From Longispora fulva (GTDB lineage: Bacteria; Actinomycetota; Actinomycetes; Mycobacteriales; Micromonosporaceae), in contig NZ_JADOUF010000001.1 in the NCBI RefSeq assembly GCF_015751905.1, forward strand, positions 3,906,001 to 3,970,000: a DNA stretch of 64,000 nt, written 5' to 3'. A model generated the notes under the pieces. That model was not told where the DNA came from, made no database searches, and worked only from the letters and a program-made list of their open reading frames with translations. Position 1 is the first letter of the stretch. Every line of letters begins with the position of its first letter. Below are positions 15,917 to 24,905 of the stretch, one piece after another. The position numbers and the translations under genes were made by a program.

Positions 15917-18640
15917 CTACGCCAGCGACGAGTACGCCAGCACACCCCGCCGCATGTCGTCCATCGCCTGCCGCGCGGTGTCCCGCAGCGGCGTGTCCCC
16001 CGACGCCTCCGCCAACTGTCCCAACAGGTCGATCACCTGTCGGCACCAGCGCACGAAGTCCCCGGCCGGCATCTCCGTATCGAGGCCGTGCACGCTGGAG
16101 AGCACCTTCGGCAGGGCCTCGCCGCGCGCCCACCGGTACACGGGCCAGACGAAGCCCAGGTCCGGCTCGCGGGTGAGCTGCAGGCCGCGCGCCGCCTCGT
16201 CGGACTCGACCTCGCCCCACAGCCGCAGGGTCTCCTCCACGGCGTCGCCGACCGGGCCCCGGGGCACGGAGGCACGGTCGTCGGTGTCGCGGCGGGCCTC
16301 GTACACCAGAATGGACGCGGCGGCGGCGAGCTCCGACGGCGACAGCCCGTCCCACACTCCGCGCCGCAGGCACTCGGCGACGAGCAGGTCGGTCTCGGCC
16401 CAGATCCGCGACAGGGTGCGGCCGGCCTTGGTGACCTGCCCGTCGGGGCTGAGGTAGCCCCGGTCGGTGAGCAGCCCGCAGACCCGGTCGAAGGTCCGGG
16501 TCAGCGAGCCGGTCCGGTTCTCCACCTTGTCGCGCAGGGTCTGGGTCTCCTTGTGCAGCCGCTCGCGGCGCTCCGCCCAGCGGGCGTGGTCCTCGCGTTC
16601 CGGGCACTCGTGGCACGGGTGCCGGCGCATCGCGCGGCGCAGCTCGTCGAGCTGGCGGTCGTCGGCGGCACCGGACCGGGCCCGGCGCGCCCCCCGGCGC
16701 GCCGACGGCGAGATCTCGACGTTGCGCAGGCTCGAGACCAGGTCGCGACGGTCCTGTGGGGACCGGGGGTTGAAGTGCTTCGGCACCCTGATGTGGCCCA
16801 GCGGCTCGACGGGCGACGTGAAGTCGGTGGCCGGGATCCGGCCGGCCCAGCGGTCCTCGGTGACGATCAGCGGCTTGGGGTCGCCGAACGCGCCCACCCC
16901 CGGGTCGATGACGATGGCCAGCCCGGCGCGCCGGCCGGTCGGCACCTTGATGATGTCGCCGGCCTTGAGGCGGGCCACGGAGGCGGCGGCGTTGGCCCGG
17001 CGGGTACTGGCCGACTCGCGGGCCAGCCCGCGCTCCCGGTCGGCGATGGCGACCCGGAGCGCGAAGTACTCGTGGAAGTCGCCGAGGTGGCACTCCATGT
17101 CGGCGTCCATCGCCGCCAGGCCCTCCTCGTTGCGCACGACCTGGCGGGACGCGCCCACCACGGACCGGTCGGCCTGGAACTGCGCGAAGGAGGAGGCCAG
17201 CAGCTCGCGGGCCCGCTCGGGGCCGACGCTGGCGACGAGGTTGACGGCCATGTTGTAGGAGGGCCGGAAACTGGACTTCAGCGGGTACGTGCGCGTCGAC
17301 GCCAGGCCGGCCACGTGCCGGGGGTCGGTCTCCGGGGACCACAGCACGACGGCGTGGCCCTCCACGTCGATCCCGCGCCGCCCGGCCCGCCCGGTGAGCT
17401 GCGTGTACTCCCCCGGGGTCAGGTCGACATGGGCCTCGCCGTTGAACTTGACCAGCTTCTCCAGCACCACGGACCGGGCCGGCATGTTGATGCCCAGCGC
17501 CAGGGTCTCGGTGGCGAACACTGCCTTGACCAGGCCCCGGACGAACAGCTCCTCCACGACCTCCTTGAAGACGGGGAGCATGCCGGCGTGGTGGGCGGCG
17601 AGGCCGCGCTCGAGGCCCTCGAGCCACTCGTAGTACCCGAGGACGTTGAGGTCCTCGTGCGGCAGCTGCGCGGTGCGGCTCTCCACGATCCGGCGGATCT
17701 CGCGGCGGTCGTCGGGGTCGGTCAGCCGCAGCCCGGACCGCAGGCACTGCTGCACGGCGGCGTCGCATCCGGCCCGGCTGAAGATGAACACGATCGCCGG
17801 CAGCAGGCCCTCGCGGTCGAGGCGCTCGATGACGTCGACCCGCCCGGCGATCAGGTCCCGGCCGGACCGGCCGCGCCGGCCGCGCTCGTCCCAGCCGATC
17901 TGGCGGAGCAGGTCCCGGGTGCGCCGGAGCAGCTCCGGGTGCACCTCGTGCTTGCTGGCCGCCTCCTGGTCGTGGAACAGGTCGAACATCCGCTTGCCGA
18001 CGAGCATGTGCTGCCACAGCGGCACCGGCCGGTGCTCACTGACCACGATCTTGGTCTCGCCGCGCACCGTGACCAGCCAGTCGGCGAACTCCTCCGCGTT
18101 GGAGACGGTGGCCGACAGCGAGATCAGCGACACCGACGGTGGCAGGTGGATGATCACCTCCTCCCAGACCGCGCCCCGGAACCGGTCGGCGAGGTAGTGC
18201 ACCTCGTCCATGACCACATACGACAGCGTGTCGAGGGTCTGCGACTGCGCGTAGAGCATGTTGCGCAGCACCTCGGTGGTCATCACGACCACCGGCGCGT
18301 CGCCGTTGATGGCGTTGTCCCCGGTGAGCAGGCCGACCTTGTCGACCCCGTGCACCGCGACCAGATCGTTGTACTTCTGGTTGGACAGAGCCTTGATCGG
18401 CGTCGTGTAGAAGCACTTGCGGCCCTCGCGCAGCGCCTGGAACACCGCGAACTCGCCCACCACGGTCTTGCCGGCCCCGGTGGGCGCGCACACCAGCACG
18501 CCGGTGCCCCGCTCCACGGCCTCGCACGCCTCGATCTGGAAATCGTCCAGTTCGAAGTCGAGGCCGCCGAGGAAGTCGTTCAGGGCGGGGTAGGCGGCCC
18601 GCCTGCGGAAGTCACCGTACCGTTCGGCGGGGCTTGTCAT
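15917..18640 (-). CDS. helY: Ski2/Mtr4-like DEVH-box helicase HelY
   Basis: A 907-aa superfamily 2 helicase. It shows Walker A APTGAGKT near residue 54, DEVH in VVMDEVHYLADRFRG, SATVSNAEEFADWL (motif III), and TGRAGRRGID (motif VI), followed by the long C-terminal helical region with a CxxCxE-like HPCHECPE. The family unwinds RNA or DNA and is thought to act in RNA turnover or repair; actinobacterial HelY is little studied. ATG 18640 has AGGAGG just upstream. In mycobacteria tatA-tatC-helY form one run; here a lipid kinase and a HAD gene lie between tatC and helY. Confidence 0.92.
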   Translation of the reverse strand: MTSPAERYGDFRRRAAYPALNDFLGGLDFELDDFQIEACEAVERGTGVLVCAPTGAGKTVVGEFAVFQALREGRKCFYTTPIKALSNQKYNDLVAVHGVDKVGLLTGDNAINGDAPVVVMTTEVLRNMLYAQSQTLDTLSYVVMDEVHYLADRFRGAVWEEVIIHLPPSVSLISLSATVSNAEEFADWLVTVRGETKIVVSEHRPVPLWQHMLVGKRMFDLFHDQEAASKHEVHPELLRRTRDLLRQIGWDERGRRGRSGRDLIAGRVDVIERLDREGLLPAIVFIFSRAGCDAAVQQCLRSGLRLTDPDDRREIRRIVESRTAQLPHEDLNVLGYYEWLEGLERGLAAHHAGMLPVFKEVVEELFVRGLVKAVFATETLALGINMPARSVVLEKLVKFNGEAHVDLTPGEYTQLTGRAGRRGIDVEGHAVVLWSPETDPRHVAGLASTRTYPLKSSFRPSYNMAVNLVASVGPERARELLASSFAQFQADRSVVGASRQVVRNEEGLAAMDADMECHLGDFHEYFALRVAIADRERGLARESASTRRANAAASVARLKAGDIIKVPTGRRAGLAIVIDPGVGAFGDPKPLIVTEDRWAGRIPATDFTSPVEPLGHIRVPKHFNPRSPQDRRDLVSSLRNVEISPSARRGARRARSGAADDRQLDELRRAMRRHPCHECPEREDHARWAERRERLHKETQTLRDKVENRTGSLTRTFDRVCGLLTDRGYLSPDGQVTKAGRTLSRIWAETDLLVAECLRRGVWDGLSPSELAAAASILVYEARRDTDDRASVPRGPVGDAVEETLRLWGEVESDEAARGLQLTREPDLGFVWPVYRWARGEALPKVLSSVHGLDTEMPAGDFVRWCRQVIDLLGQLAEASGDTPLRDTARQAMDDMRRGVLAYSSLA

Positions 18641-18836
18641 CCTCCTAGGCTAAGCCATGGTCAACTCTGTTTCATCGCGGCGCGAAGCCGGATTCGTTTC
18701 CTGACGGACGTCTCCCCCGGCGCTGGCGGCTCCCCGACCTCGCGCTTCGTCCGCTCTCCGGTCGCCGCCCGGGACCGGTGATCGCGAAACCGCACAGGGG
18801 ACCCCATGCCTGCGCGGTCTCGCTGCCGGCAGTCGG

Positions 18837-18842
18837 TATGGT
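18837..18842 (+). promoter_or_regulatory. -10 box of HAD gene
   Basis: TATGGT seven bases before GTG 18850, with no Shine-Dalgarno. It supports the GTG at 18850 over the in-frame ATG at 18838, which lies inside the box. Confidence 0.35.
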
Positions 18843-18849
18843 GCAGAGC

Positions 18850-19569
18850 GTGACGCAGACAGAGCACCCCCCGAGTCCGCGCCGCCCGGTGGAGGCGGTT
18901 CTCGTCGACTTCCACGGCACGCTCGCCCAGGTGGAGGACGCCACGACCTGGCTCGCCGCCGCCGCGCAGGCCTGCGGCACCACCCTCGAGGGCCCCCGGG
19001 CCACGATCCTGCTCGACCGGCTGCTCACCGCCGGCCGGGCCGGTGGCCCCATGCCGGCCCGGATCCCCCCGCAGCTCGCCGAGGTGTGGGCCGAACGCGA
19101 CCTGTACCCGCACGCGCACCGCGCCGCCTACGCCGGCCTGGCCGCCACGGTGCAGTCCCCGATCGAGGGCCTGGCCGACGCGCTCTACGACCGGGTCCTG
19201 CTGGCCGACGGCTGGGTCCCCTACGCCGACACCGTCACCGTGCTCAGCGCCCTCAAGGACGCCGGCATCCCGACGGCGCTGGTGTCCAACATCGGCTTCG
19301 ACCTCCGGCCGATCTGCGAGGCGCTCGGCTTCGGCCACCTGATCACCGAGTGGGTGCTGTCCTACGAACTCGGCCGGTGCAAGCCGGAGAAGGCCGTGTT
19401 CACCCACGCGTGCACGTTGCTCGGCGTGCCCGAGGACCGCGCGCTGATGGTGGGCGACAGCCCGGCCGACGGCGCGGCCGTGGCGGCGGGCCTGCAGACG
19501 CTGCTGCTCCCCGCCTCGCCGCCCGGCGCGGTGCACGGCCTGTCGGCGATCCTGGACCTCGTGTCCTGA
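18850..19569 (+). CDS. HAD-superfamily hydrolase with altered motif I
   Basis: About 239 aa. Rossmann-like HAD fold with motif I VDFHGTLA, motif II SNIGF, motif III Lys in RCKPEKAVF and motif IV GDSPADG, plus a helical cap. The usual second Asp of motif I (DxD) is His here (DFH), so the general acid of ordinary HAD phosphatases is missing and activity may differ. GTG 18850 was preferred for its leaderless-type -10; ATG 18838 is the alternative. It converges on the lipid kinase gene. Confidence 0.8.
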   Translation: MTQTEHPPSPRRPVEAVLVDFHGTLAQVEDATTWLAAAAQACGTTLEGPRATILLDRLLTAGRAGGPMPARIPPQLAEVWAERDLYPHAHRAAYAGLAATVQSPIEGLADALYDRVLLADGWVPYADTVTVLSALKDAGIPTALVSNIGFDLRPICEALGFGHLITEWVLSYELGRCKPEKAVFTHACTLLGVPEDRALMVGDSPADGAAVAAGLQTLLLPASPPGAVHGLSAILDLVS

Positions 19570-19586
19570 CGGTCCAACCCCTGAGA

Positions 19587-19595
19587 CGGTTACGG
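19587..19595 (+). repeat. CGGTTACGG intergenic motif, copy 1
   Basis: This 9-mer lies between two convergent genes. The same core occurs at three other convergent junctions in the window (22904, 26794, 46663). Function unknown. Confidence 0.4.
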
Positions 19596-19671
19596 AGGAG
19601 CCCGACCCGGCACGCGTCGGCCGGAGCCCAGGGGCTTGATCGTCGGTCTCCCGGAGGCCGTGGCGGCGGTG

Positions 19672-20514
19672 TCAGTGCAGCAGGGTCAGCGCGCCCGGCA
19701 CGCACGTGACGGTCACCGGCAGCGGGCCGATCCGCTCCCCGTCGGCGTAGCAGTGCAGGTCCGGGCCGGCGATCTCCAGGGTCGTGGCCCGCAGGGTCCT
19801 GACCCCCGGGTGGTCGACGTGCGCCCCGGTCCGCACCTTCGGCTTCAACGTGGCCAACGCGAGCCGGCCGGCCACCCCGAGGGTCACGTCCAGCAACCCG
19901 TCGGTCGGGTCAGCGCCGGGACAGATCCGCATCCCGCCCCCGTACGCCACCGTGTTGCCCACGGCCAGCAGCACGGAGTCCAACTCCTCGGGCACCCCGT
20001 CGACCACGAGCCGGTACCGCAGCGGCCGCAACCGGGCCATCTCCGCGAAAATGGCGAGGTCGTACCGCCGGGGACCCCTCGGCCAGCGCATCCGGTTCGC
20101 CCGCTCGTTGACCAGCGCGTCGAACCCGGCGGCCAGGACGCTCCCGAACCAGGACGTGCCGTGCGCCCCGTCCACCCGGGCCAGGTCCACCGCCCGGGTC
20201 CGACCGGCCAGGATCGCGGCCACGGCGGCCCGGGGGTCACCGGGCAGCCCCAGGCCGGCCGACAGGTCGTTGCCGGTGCCCAGCGGGACGATGCCGAGCG
20301 GGACGCCCGTGCCGGCCACCGCCTGCAACGCGGCGTGGACCGTGCCGTCCCCGCCCATCGCCACGACGGCGTCGGCTCCCCCGGCGACGGCGGCCCGGAG
20401 CGCGTCGGCTCCCGGCGGCAGCAGTTCGTGCGGGCCGAGCTGGTCGAGGAGGGCCGGCAGCAGGGCGGCATGGCGGCCCTTACCGGCGGTGGGGTTGGCG
20501 ACGACGGCGATCAC
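19672..20514 (-). CDS. Diacylglycerol kinase-like lipid kinase
   Basis: About 280 aa. It carries the DAGK catalytic signatures: VVANPTAGKGRH at the N terminus, AMGGDGTVHAAL and IVPLGTGNDLSAGLGL. It phosphorylates a lipid such as diacylglycerol, or acts in phosphatidylinositol-type lipid synthesis. I chose GTG 20514 because the upstream in-frame extension to GTG 20580 has atypical codons, including a rare TTA, and the family usually begins just before the VVANP motif. No Shine-Dalgarno is visible at either start. It is 45 bp downstream of the end of tatC's neighbourhood, on the same strand. Confidence 0.85.
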   Translation of the reverse strand: MIAVVANPTAGKGRHAALLPALLDQLGPHELLPPGADALRAAVAGGADAVVAMGGDGTVHAALQAVAGTGVPLGIVPLGTGNDLSAGLGLPGDPRAAVAAILAGRTRAVDLARVDGAHGTSWFGSVLAAGFDALVNERANRMRWPRGPRRYDLAIFAEMARLRPLRYRLVVDGVPEELDSVLLAVGNTVAYGGGMRICPGADPTDGLLDVTLGVAGRLALATLKPKVRTGAHVDHPGVRTLRATTLEIAGPDLHCYADGERIGPLPVTVTCVPGALTLLH

Positions 20515-20625
20515 GGAGGAAACGTAGCGGGTCTCCCGGTCCACCGGAAGACCCGCCGGTAACTTACGCGTCGAACCCACGACCCGGACCGCTCCGGGCG
20601 ACCCCGCCCGTCGATCTGGGCCGGG

Positions 20626-21549
20626 TCAGATGCTGTCGTCGAACCTGCTGCGCCGGTCGATCCGCTCGGGCTCCGGCACCGGCTCCGGCTCGGCCACCGG
20701 CTCCGGCCGGTAGTCCAGCGGCGCGGCCTCGTCGTCGTCGAGGTTGCTGTAGTCGGACTCGCCGGTGCGGCGCTTGCGGCGGCGGTCGTTGAGCCACGCG
20801 ATGCCGATCGCGATGAAATACATCGCGCTGAGGCAGATCGCCAGACCCGACATCACGAACGGGTCGGGCGTGGGGGTGGCGATCGCCGAGAAACAGAAGA
20901 ACAGGAAGACGACGGTCCGCCACCAGCTCAGCATCTTCTTCGCGCTGACCAGGCCGGCGAAGTTGAGCATCACCGCCAGCAGCGGGAACTCGAACGCCAC
21001 CCCGAAGATCAGCATGAAGTTGGTGACCCAGCTGACGTACCGGGTGAGTTCGAGGGAGTTGGTCAGGTGCTCCTCGTGGGCCGGCAGCAGGAACGCCAGC
21101 CCCTTGCCGACCACCATGTACGCCAGGAAGGCGCCGGCCAGGAACAGCGGCGTCGCGGCGGCCACGAACAGGTACGCCCAGCGGCGTTCCTTCTTGTGCA
21201 GGCCGGGGGCCACGAAGGCCCAGATCTGGTACAGCCAGACCGGCGCAGAGATCACCAGACCCGCCCACATGGCGACCTTGAGCTTGAGCAGGAACACGTC
21301 GCCCACGCCCAGCTGCAGCATGTCGGGACCGTTGCCGCCGGGGAACAGGTCGTTGTAGGGCCTCTGGAGCTGGTGGAGGATCCAGGCGTGCAGGTTCAGC
21401 GCGTAGATCGCGATGAAGCCGGCGACGATCCCCAGGAACGCCTTGAACAGGCGGTTGCGCAGCTCGCGGAGGTGCTCCATGAGCGGCATGGAGCCGTCGG
21501 CGGCCGGCCTGGGCCGCGCCGCCGACCGTTTACGCAGGACGGGGCTCAC
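20626..21549 (-). CDS. tatC: Twin-arginine translocase subunit TatC
   Basis: A 307-aa, six-TM protein with the TatC hallmarks: MPLMEHLRELRNRL at the N terminus, the FVAPGLHKKERR cytoplasmic loop and the LISAP-type periplasmic region (VISAPVWLYQIW). The C terminus is a long acidic, Pro/Glu-rich tail. It receives RR signal peptides and assembles with TatA to export folded proteins. It is 12 bp downstream of tatA and co-transcribed with it. There is no tatB in the window. Confidence 0.96.
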   Translation of the reverse strand: MSPVLRKRSAARPRPAADGSMPLMEHLRELRNRLFKAFLGIVAGFIAIYALNLHAWILHQLQRPYNDLFPGGNGPDMLQLGVGDVFLLKLKVAMWAGLVISAPVWLYQIWAFVAPGLHKKERRWAYLFVAAATPLFLAGAFLAYMVVGKGLAFLLPAHEEHLTNSLELTRYVSWVTNFMLIFGVAFEFPLLAVMLNFAGLVSAKKMLSWWRTVVFLFFCFSAIATPTPDPFVMSGLAICLSAMYFIAIGIAWLNDRRRKRRTGESDYSNLDDDEAAPLDYRPEPVAEPEPVPEPERIDRRSRFDDSI

Positions 21550-21561
21550 GAGCGGGGTGCG

Positions 21562-21828
21562 TTAGATGCTGGTGTCGCGCGGCGGGGCCGCGGGCGGCTG
21601 CGCGGCCGGAGGAGCCGGCTGCACGTACGGCGCGGCGGCGGGCGGGGCGGCCGGCGGCTGCTGAGCCTGCGCGGCGTTGCCGTCCTCGGCGAGACCCTTG
21701 GTCTCCGCCTTGATGATCCGCATCGACTTGCCCAGAGAGCGGGCGGCGTCGGGGAGCCGCTTGGACCCGAAGAGCAAGACCACCGCAATGATGATCACAG
21801 CCCAGTGCCACGGCTGCAAACTACCCAT
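21562..21828 (-). CDS. tatA: Twin-arginine translocase subunit TatA
   Basis: An 88-aa protein. An N-terminal membrane helix ([15 protein letters not shown]) is followed by the amphipathic helix [19 protein letters not shown], then a Pro/Ala/Gln-rich tail of about 40 residues. It forms the pore of the Tat system. ATG 21828 follows GGAGGTTCCTG. The operon is tatA-tatC, preceded by a recognisable promoter. Confidence 0.95.
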   Translation of the reverse strand: MGSLQPWHWAVIIIAVVLLFGSKRLPDAARSLGKSMRIIKAETKGLAEDGNAAQAQQPPAAPPAAAPYVQPAPPAAQPPAAPPRDTSI

Positions 21829-21916
21829 CAGGAACCTCCAAGGCTTGTCAACGCAGTTCCATGGTACGCGTCCACCGCTCTCATGAACGGGGAGCGGATA
21901 CGTCGTCCCGCCGGCA

Positions 21917-21945
21917 AGTGTTGCCAACTGACGAGAAAACGTCAA
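21917..21945 (-). promoter_or_regulatory. Promoter of tatA-tatC
   Basis: TTGACG (21945-21940), a 17-bp spacer and AACACT (21922-21917), which would give an ~80-nt 5' UTR. The -35 sits inside an inverted repeat TGACG/CGTCA at 21929-21944, which could be an operator. Confidence 0.45.
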
Positions 21946-22012
21946 CCTCGAGCAGGTATACGCACGGTAACCGCAGCAAGTTGTTACGTTGCGAGCGGCA
22001 CTATGGGCATCT

Positions 22013-22243
22013 TTAAGAAGGTTTACGGTGGGCTGAGGCCGCCTCGACCTTGGCGGTGACCGCCTCGACCGTGCTCTGCAACTGCTCGATCCTGCCCTGC
22101 AACGCCAGCGCGTCGCCCTGCCGCGCCTGCAACCGCTCCGCAGCGAGCCGCAGGGGCCGCAGCCGGCGGACCAGCGGCAGGCTGACGAGCACGAGCAGCA
22201 CGACGCCGGCCGCGAGCCCGGCTCCCAGAATCCACCACACCAC
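22013..22243 (-). CDS. Small membrane protein with coiled coil
   Basis: A 76-aa protein. One N-terminal membrane helix ([20 protein letters not shown]) is followed by a basic stretch and a heptad-like helix rich in Leu, Gln and Glu ([20 protein letters not shown]). GTG 22243 has a TAGGGT box six bases upstream. It sits between pafC and tatA, on their strand. Function unknown; the shape suggests a membrane-tethered oligomer. Confidence 0.65.
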   Translation of the reverse strand: MVWWILGAGLAAGVVLLVLVSLPLVRRLRPLRLAAERLQARQGDALALQGRIEQLQSTVEAVTAKVEAASAHRKPS

Positions 22244-22249
22244 GCCCAG

Positions 22250-22255
22250 ACCCTA
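22250..22255 (-). promoter_or_regulatory. -10 box of the small coiled-coil membrane protein gene
   Basis: TAGGGT lies six bases before GTG 22243, in the leaderless arrangement. Confidence 0.35.
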
Positions 22256-22391
22256 CCCTTCCCGCCGCCGGCGTCCCGCCCCGCCACGAACATCCTCCGG
22301 GTACGCCGAAACCAGTCCTCCTCACCGGGGGGTGCCGGCCGGTGAGCTGGGCCTTCACCGGATGTTGAGCGGGGGCGGGGACGCTGACGCC

Positions 22392-22865
22392 ATGACCGCT
22401 CCCGTGCGCCATGACCGCGCCCGATTCCTCGTGGCCGGCGGCTGGCTCGTGCTGTACCTGTCCGCCTGTGCCACGCCGGCTCTCGAGTTCGCCTACCGGG
22501 ACGGCGGCCCCGCCCACAGCGACCTCGGCGTGAACGTGCTGATCGGCGGCGCGTTCGGGCTGTTCGTCGGCCAGTTCGGGTGGTACGCCAACCTGATCGT
22601 CCCGTTCGCGCTCGCGTTGCTCCTGGCCCGGCAGTACCTGGCGGCGGCGATCTGCGCCGCCGTGGCGGTCCTGATCGCCCTGGACACGCTGCTGCTGTTC
22701 GGGCACCCGATCCCGCTGGACGAGGGCGGCTCCCCCGACTACGTCCTGCACCGGCTGGGGATCGGGTTCTTCCTGTGGATCGCGAGCATGCTCGCGATCC
22801 TGGTGCCCTCGATCGGGTGGCAGGTGACCGTGGGGCGCGCCGGCAGGCGCGCACCGACGTTGTAG
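22392..22865 (+). CDS. Four-TM membrane protein of unknown function
   Basis: A 157-aa protein with hydrophobic stretches near residues 12-29, 48-65, 68-90 and 120-145. It has a lone Cys in [13 protein letters not shown] but no lipobox at the N terminus. ATG 22392 is the best start; ATG 22362 is possible. It lies divergently from the small coiled-coil gene and converges on pafC. I recognise no family. Confidence 0.65.
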   Translation: MTAPVRHDRARFLVAGGWLVLYLSACATPALEFAYRDGGPAHSDLGVNVLIGGAFGLFVGQFGWYANLIVPFALALLLARQYLAAAICAAVAVLIALDTLLLFGHPIPLDEGGSPDYVLHRLGIGFFLWIASMLAILVPSIGWQVTVGRAGRRAPTL

Positions 22866-22903
22866 GGGACCACGACGACCGCCGCGCGCCGGCCCAGGTG
22901 TCG

Positions 22904-22912
22904 CCGTAACCG
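22904..22912 (-). repeat. CGGTTACGG intergenic motif, copy 2
   Basis: The reverse-strand copy lies between convergent genes (membrane protein and pafC). Confidence 0.4.
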
Positions 22913-22925
22913 TTGAAGGAAGGTT

Positions 22926-23858
22926 CTAGAGGTAGGCCGACAGGGCCGTGCGCGCCTCGTCGCCGATCGAGGCCACCAGCTCCGGCGGGGCCACCGCGCT
23001 CGCCCGGCCGCCCAGGCCCAGGATCAGGCGGTGCGCCCAGCCCAGGTCGGCCGCGCGCAGGGTCACGATCCAGTCCCCGTCGGGCTGGGGGGTGACGGAC
23101 TCGCACGGGTAGTACTCGGTCACCCAGCGGGCCTCGCGGGCGATCCGCAGGGTCACCAGGGGCAGCTCGGGGGTCGGCCGGAACACGCCGTGCGCGACGT
23201 CGGTGGGGACCGCCCACTCCGGCGGCGCGCTGGGCTCCTCCAGCTCCGTCAGGGCGTCGATCCGGTCGGCCCGGAACAGCCGCACGGCGCAGGCCGACCG
23301 GCACCACGCCTCCAGGTACGTCCGGCCGTCGGCGAGCAGCAGCCGCATCGGGTCCACGACCCGCTCCGTGGAGGCGTCCCGGCGGGCCGTGTAGTAGGTG
23401 ATCCGCAGCGCGCGGCCCCGGTCCATCGCCCGGCGCAGGTCCTCGACCCGCTCCGGCTGGTCCGGCATCCGGACGGCGAACCCCTCGGCGGCGGCCACCT
23501 TCTCGATCTTCGCGAGGGTGCGGTGCACGACGTCGCGGTCCATCGCGCCCGGCGACTCGGCGAGCAGCCGCAGCGCGACGTGCAGGGCGAGGGCCTCGTC
23601 CGGGGTGAGCCGCAGCGGCCGGTCGATGCCGGCGTCGTAGGTGATGGTGACGCTGTCCTCGTCGACGGCCATGTCGATCAGGTCGCCGGGGCCGTACCCG
23701 GGCAGGCCGCACATCCACAGCAGTTCGAGGTCCTCGCGGAGCTGGCGTTCGGTGACGCCCAGGTCGTACGCGGCGTCGGCGATCAGGATGCCGGGGCGGG
23801 CCAGGAGGTAGGGCACCAGGTTGAGGAGTCGGCCGAGCCGGTCGGCGGAGGGGGTCAC
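22926..23858 (-). CDS. pafC: WYL-domain regulator PafC
   Basis: A 310-aa protein with an N-terminal winged helix ([21 protein letters not shown], given as [12 protein letters not shown]), a WYL domain ([22 protein letters not shown]) and a WCX C-terminal domain. With PafB it forms the heterodimeric activator of the RecA-independent DNA-damage response in mycobacteria. It lies 34 bp downstream of pafB, as in other actinobacteria. Confidence 0.92.
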   Translation of the reverse strand: MTPSADRLGRLLNLVPYLLARPGILIADAAYDLGVTERQLREDLELLWMCGLPGYGPGDLIDMAVDEDSVTITYDAGIDRPLRLTPDEALALHVALRLLAESPGAMDRDVVHRTLAKIEKVAAAEGFAVRMPDQPERVEDLRRAMDRGRALRITYYTARRDASTERVVDPMRLLLADGRTYLEAWCRSACAVRLFRADRIDALTELEEPSAPPEWAVPTDVAHGVFRPTPELPLVTLRIAREARWVTEYYPCESVTPQPDGDWIVTLRAADLGWAHRLILGLGGRASAVAPPELVASIGDEARTALSAYL

Positions 23859-23892
23859 GCGGTCACCTCCGGTGGGCCGCTGGGGGAGCCGG

Positions 23893-24876
23893 TCACGCCG
23901 CCACCTCCGCCGGGGAGTGCAGCCCGGCGAGGACCCGCAGCTGGTGGATCACCGCGTCGCGCACCTCGGGCGGGTCGAGGACCAGCACGTCGGAGCCGTA
24001 CCCGACGAGGAACTCGGCGAGCCGGTCGGCGTCGGCGTAGGCGAGGGTGGCCACGTCGCCCTCCAGCCGGTCGGCGCGCCGGCGGATCCCGTGCGCCCGC
24101 CCGGTGGCCAGCCGCACCGTCGCCCGACCGGTCCGCTCGGGGGCCGGGCCGCCGGAGAACCGGGCCACCTGGCCGATCAGATCCACCCCGTCGGGCGTCG
24201 TGTACGCCCCGGACTCCCCCGTCGCGCGCACCTGCCCGACGATCCTGGACAGCCGGAAGCACCGGGTGGCGTCGCGGTCGAGGTCGTGGCCCACCACATA
24301 CCACCGGCCGCGCCAGCACACCGCGCCCCACGGCTGGAGCCGGCGGCGGCGCGGGGCGTCCTCGGTCGGGATCTGGTAGTCGAAGGTGATCACCCGGCGG
24401 TCGCGGACGGCGGCGGTGACCGGCTCGAACGCCGGCTCGACGCCCAGGGTCGGCTCCACGCCGAGGGTGGCGTGCGGGTCGACGTCGATGCCGGCCGCGC
24501 GCAGCTTCGTCAGGCCCGAGGACGCGGCGGCGGCCAGGCCGTGGTCGCGCCACAGCTTGGCGGCGATGCCGACGGCGGCGGCCTCGTCCGGTTCGAGCTG
24601 GACCTCGGGGAGGGCGTAGTCACGCTGGGCGATCCGGTAGCCGGCCTCGGCGTCGAAGACACTGGACGTGCCGGTCTCCAGCGGGACGCCCAGCTCGCGG
24701 AGCTCGGCCTTGTCCCGCTCGAACTTGCGCTGGAACGCCTCGTGGTCCTTCGTCACCGACGGGTCGTGCTCATAACCCGGGACAGTCTGCGCGATCTGGG
24801 CGGCGGTGAGGAACCGGCGGGTCGACAGCAGACAGATCACCAGGTTGACGAGGCGCTCTGTGCGGGTGCGGGACAC
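23893..24876 (-). CDS. pafB: WYL-domain regulator PafB
   Basis: A 327-aa protein with the same architecture as PafC: N-terminal HTH (RLVNLVICLLSTRRFLTAAQIA), then a WYL block (GRWYVVGHDLDRDATRCFRLSRI) and a WCX domain. It activates DNA-repair genes together with PafC. A small internal duplication (TLGVEP-TLGVEP, about 24450-24475) is visible. GTG 24876 has a TAACGT box six bases upstream, so the message is probably leaderless; its promoter is back to back with that of the DUF3866 gene within 29 bp. Confidence 0.92.
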   Translation of the reverse strand: MSRTRTERLVNLVICLLSTRRFLTAAQIAQTVPGYEHDPSVTKDHEAFQRKFERDKAELRELGVPLETGTSSVFDAEAGYRIAQRDYALPEVQLEPDEAAAVGIAAKLWRDHGLAAAASSGLTKLRAAGIDVDPHATLGVEPTLGVEPAFEPVTAAVRDRRVITFDYQIPTEDAPRRRRLQPWGAVCWRGRWYVVGHDLDRDATRCFRLSRIVGQVRATGESGAYTTPDGVDLIGQVARFSGGPAPERTGRATVRLATGRAHGIRRRADRLEGDVATLAYADADRLAEFLVGYGSDVLVLDPPEVRDAVIHQLRVLAGLHSPAEVAA

Positions 24877-24882
24877 CTGTCG

Positions 24883-24900
24883 ACGTTAGCAGGGTAGTTT
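24883..24900. promoter_or_regulatory. Back-to-back -10 boxes of pafB and the DUF3866 gene
   Basis: On the minus strand TAACGT (24888-24883) lies six bases before the pafB GTG. On the plus strand TAGTTT (24895-24900) lies five bases before GTG 24906, with GACACC 17 bp further upstream inside pafB. The 29-bp gap leaves no room for leaders. Confidence 0.45.
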
Positions 24901-24905
24901 GGGGC

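Noticed and set aside
18661-19536. Minus-strand open frame antisense to the HAD gene
   Set aside because: No motifs and shadow composition. The HAD motifs are in the plus frame.
21562-23718. A 718-codon minus-strand open frame spanning tatA to pafC
   Set aside because: Only its tatA part is real. The rest is low-complexity Arg/Pro/Gly and overlaps pafC in another frame.
24450-24475. Tandem TLGVEP duplication in pafB
   Set aside because: A local 18-bp in-frame duplication in a linker; it does not disrupt the domains and is of little consequence.
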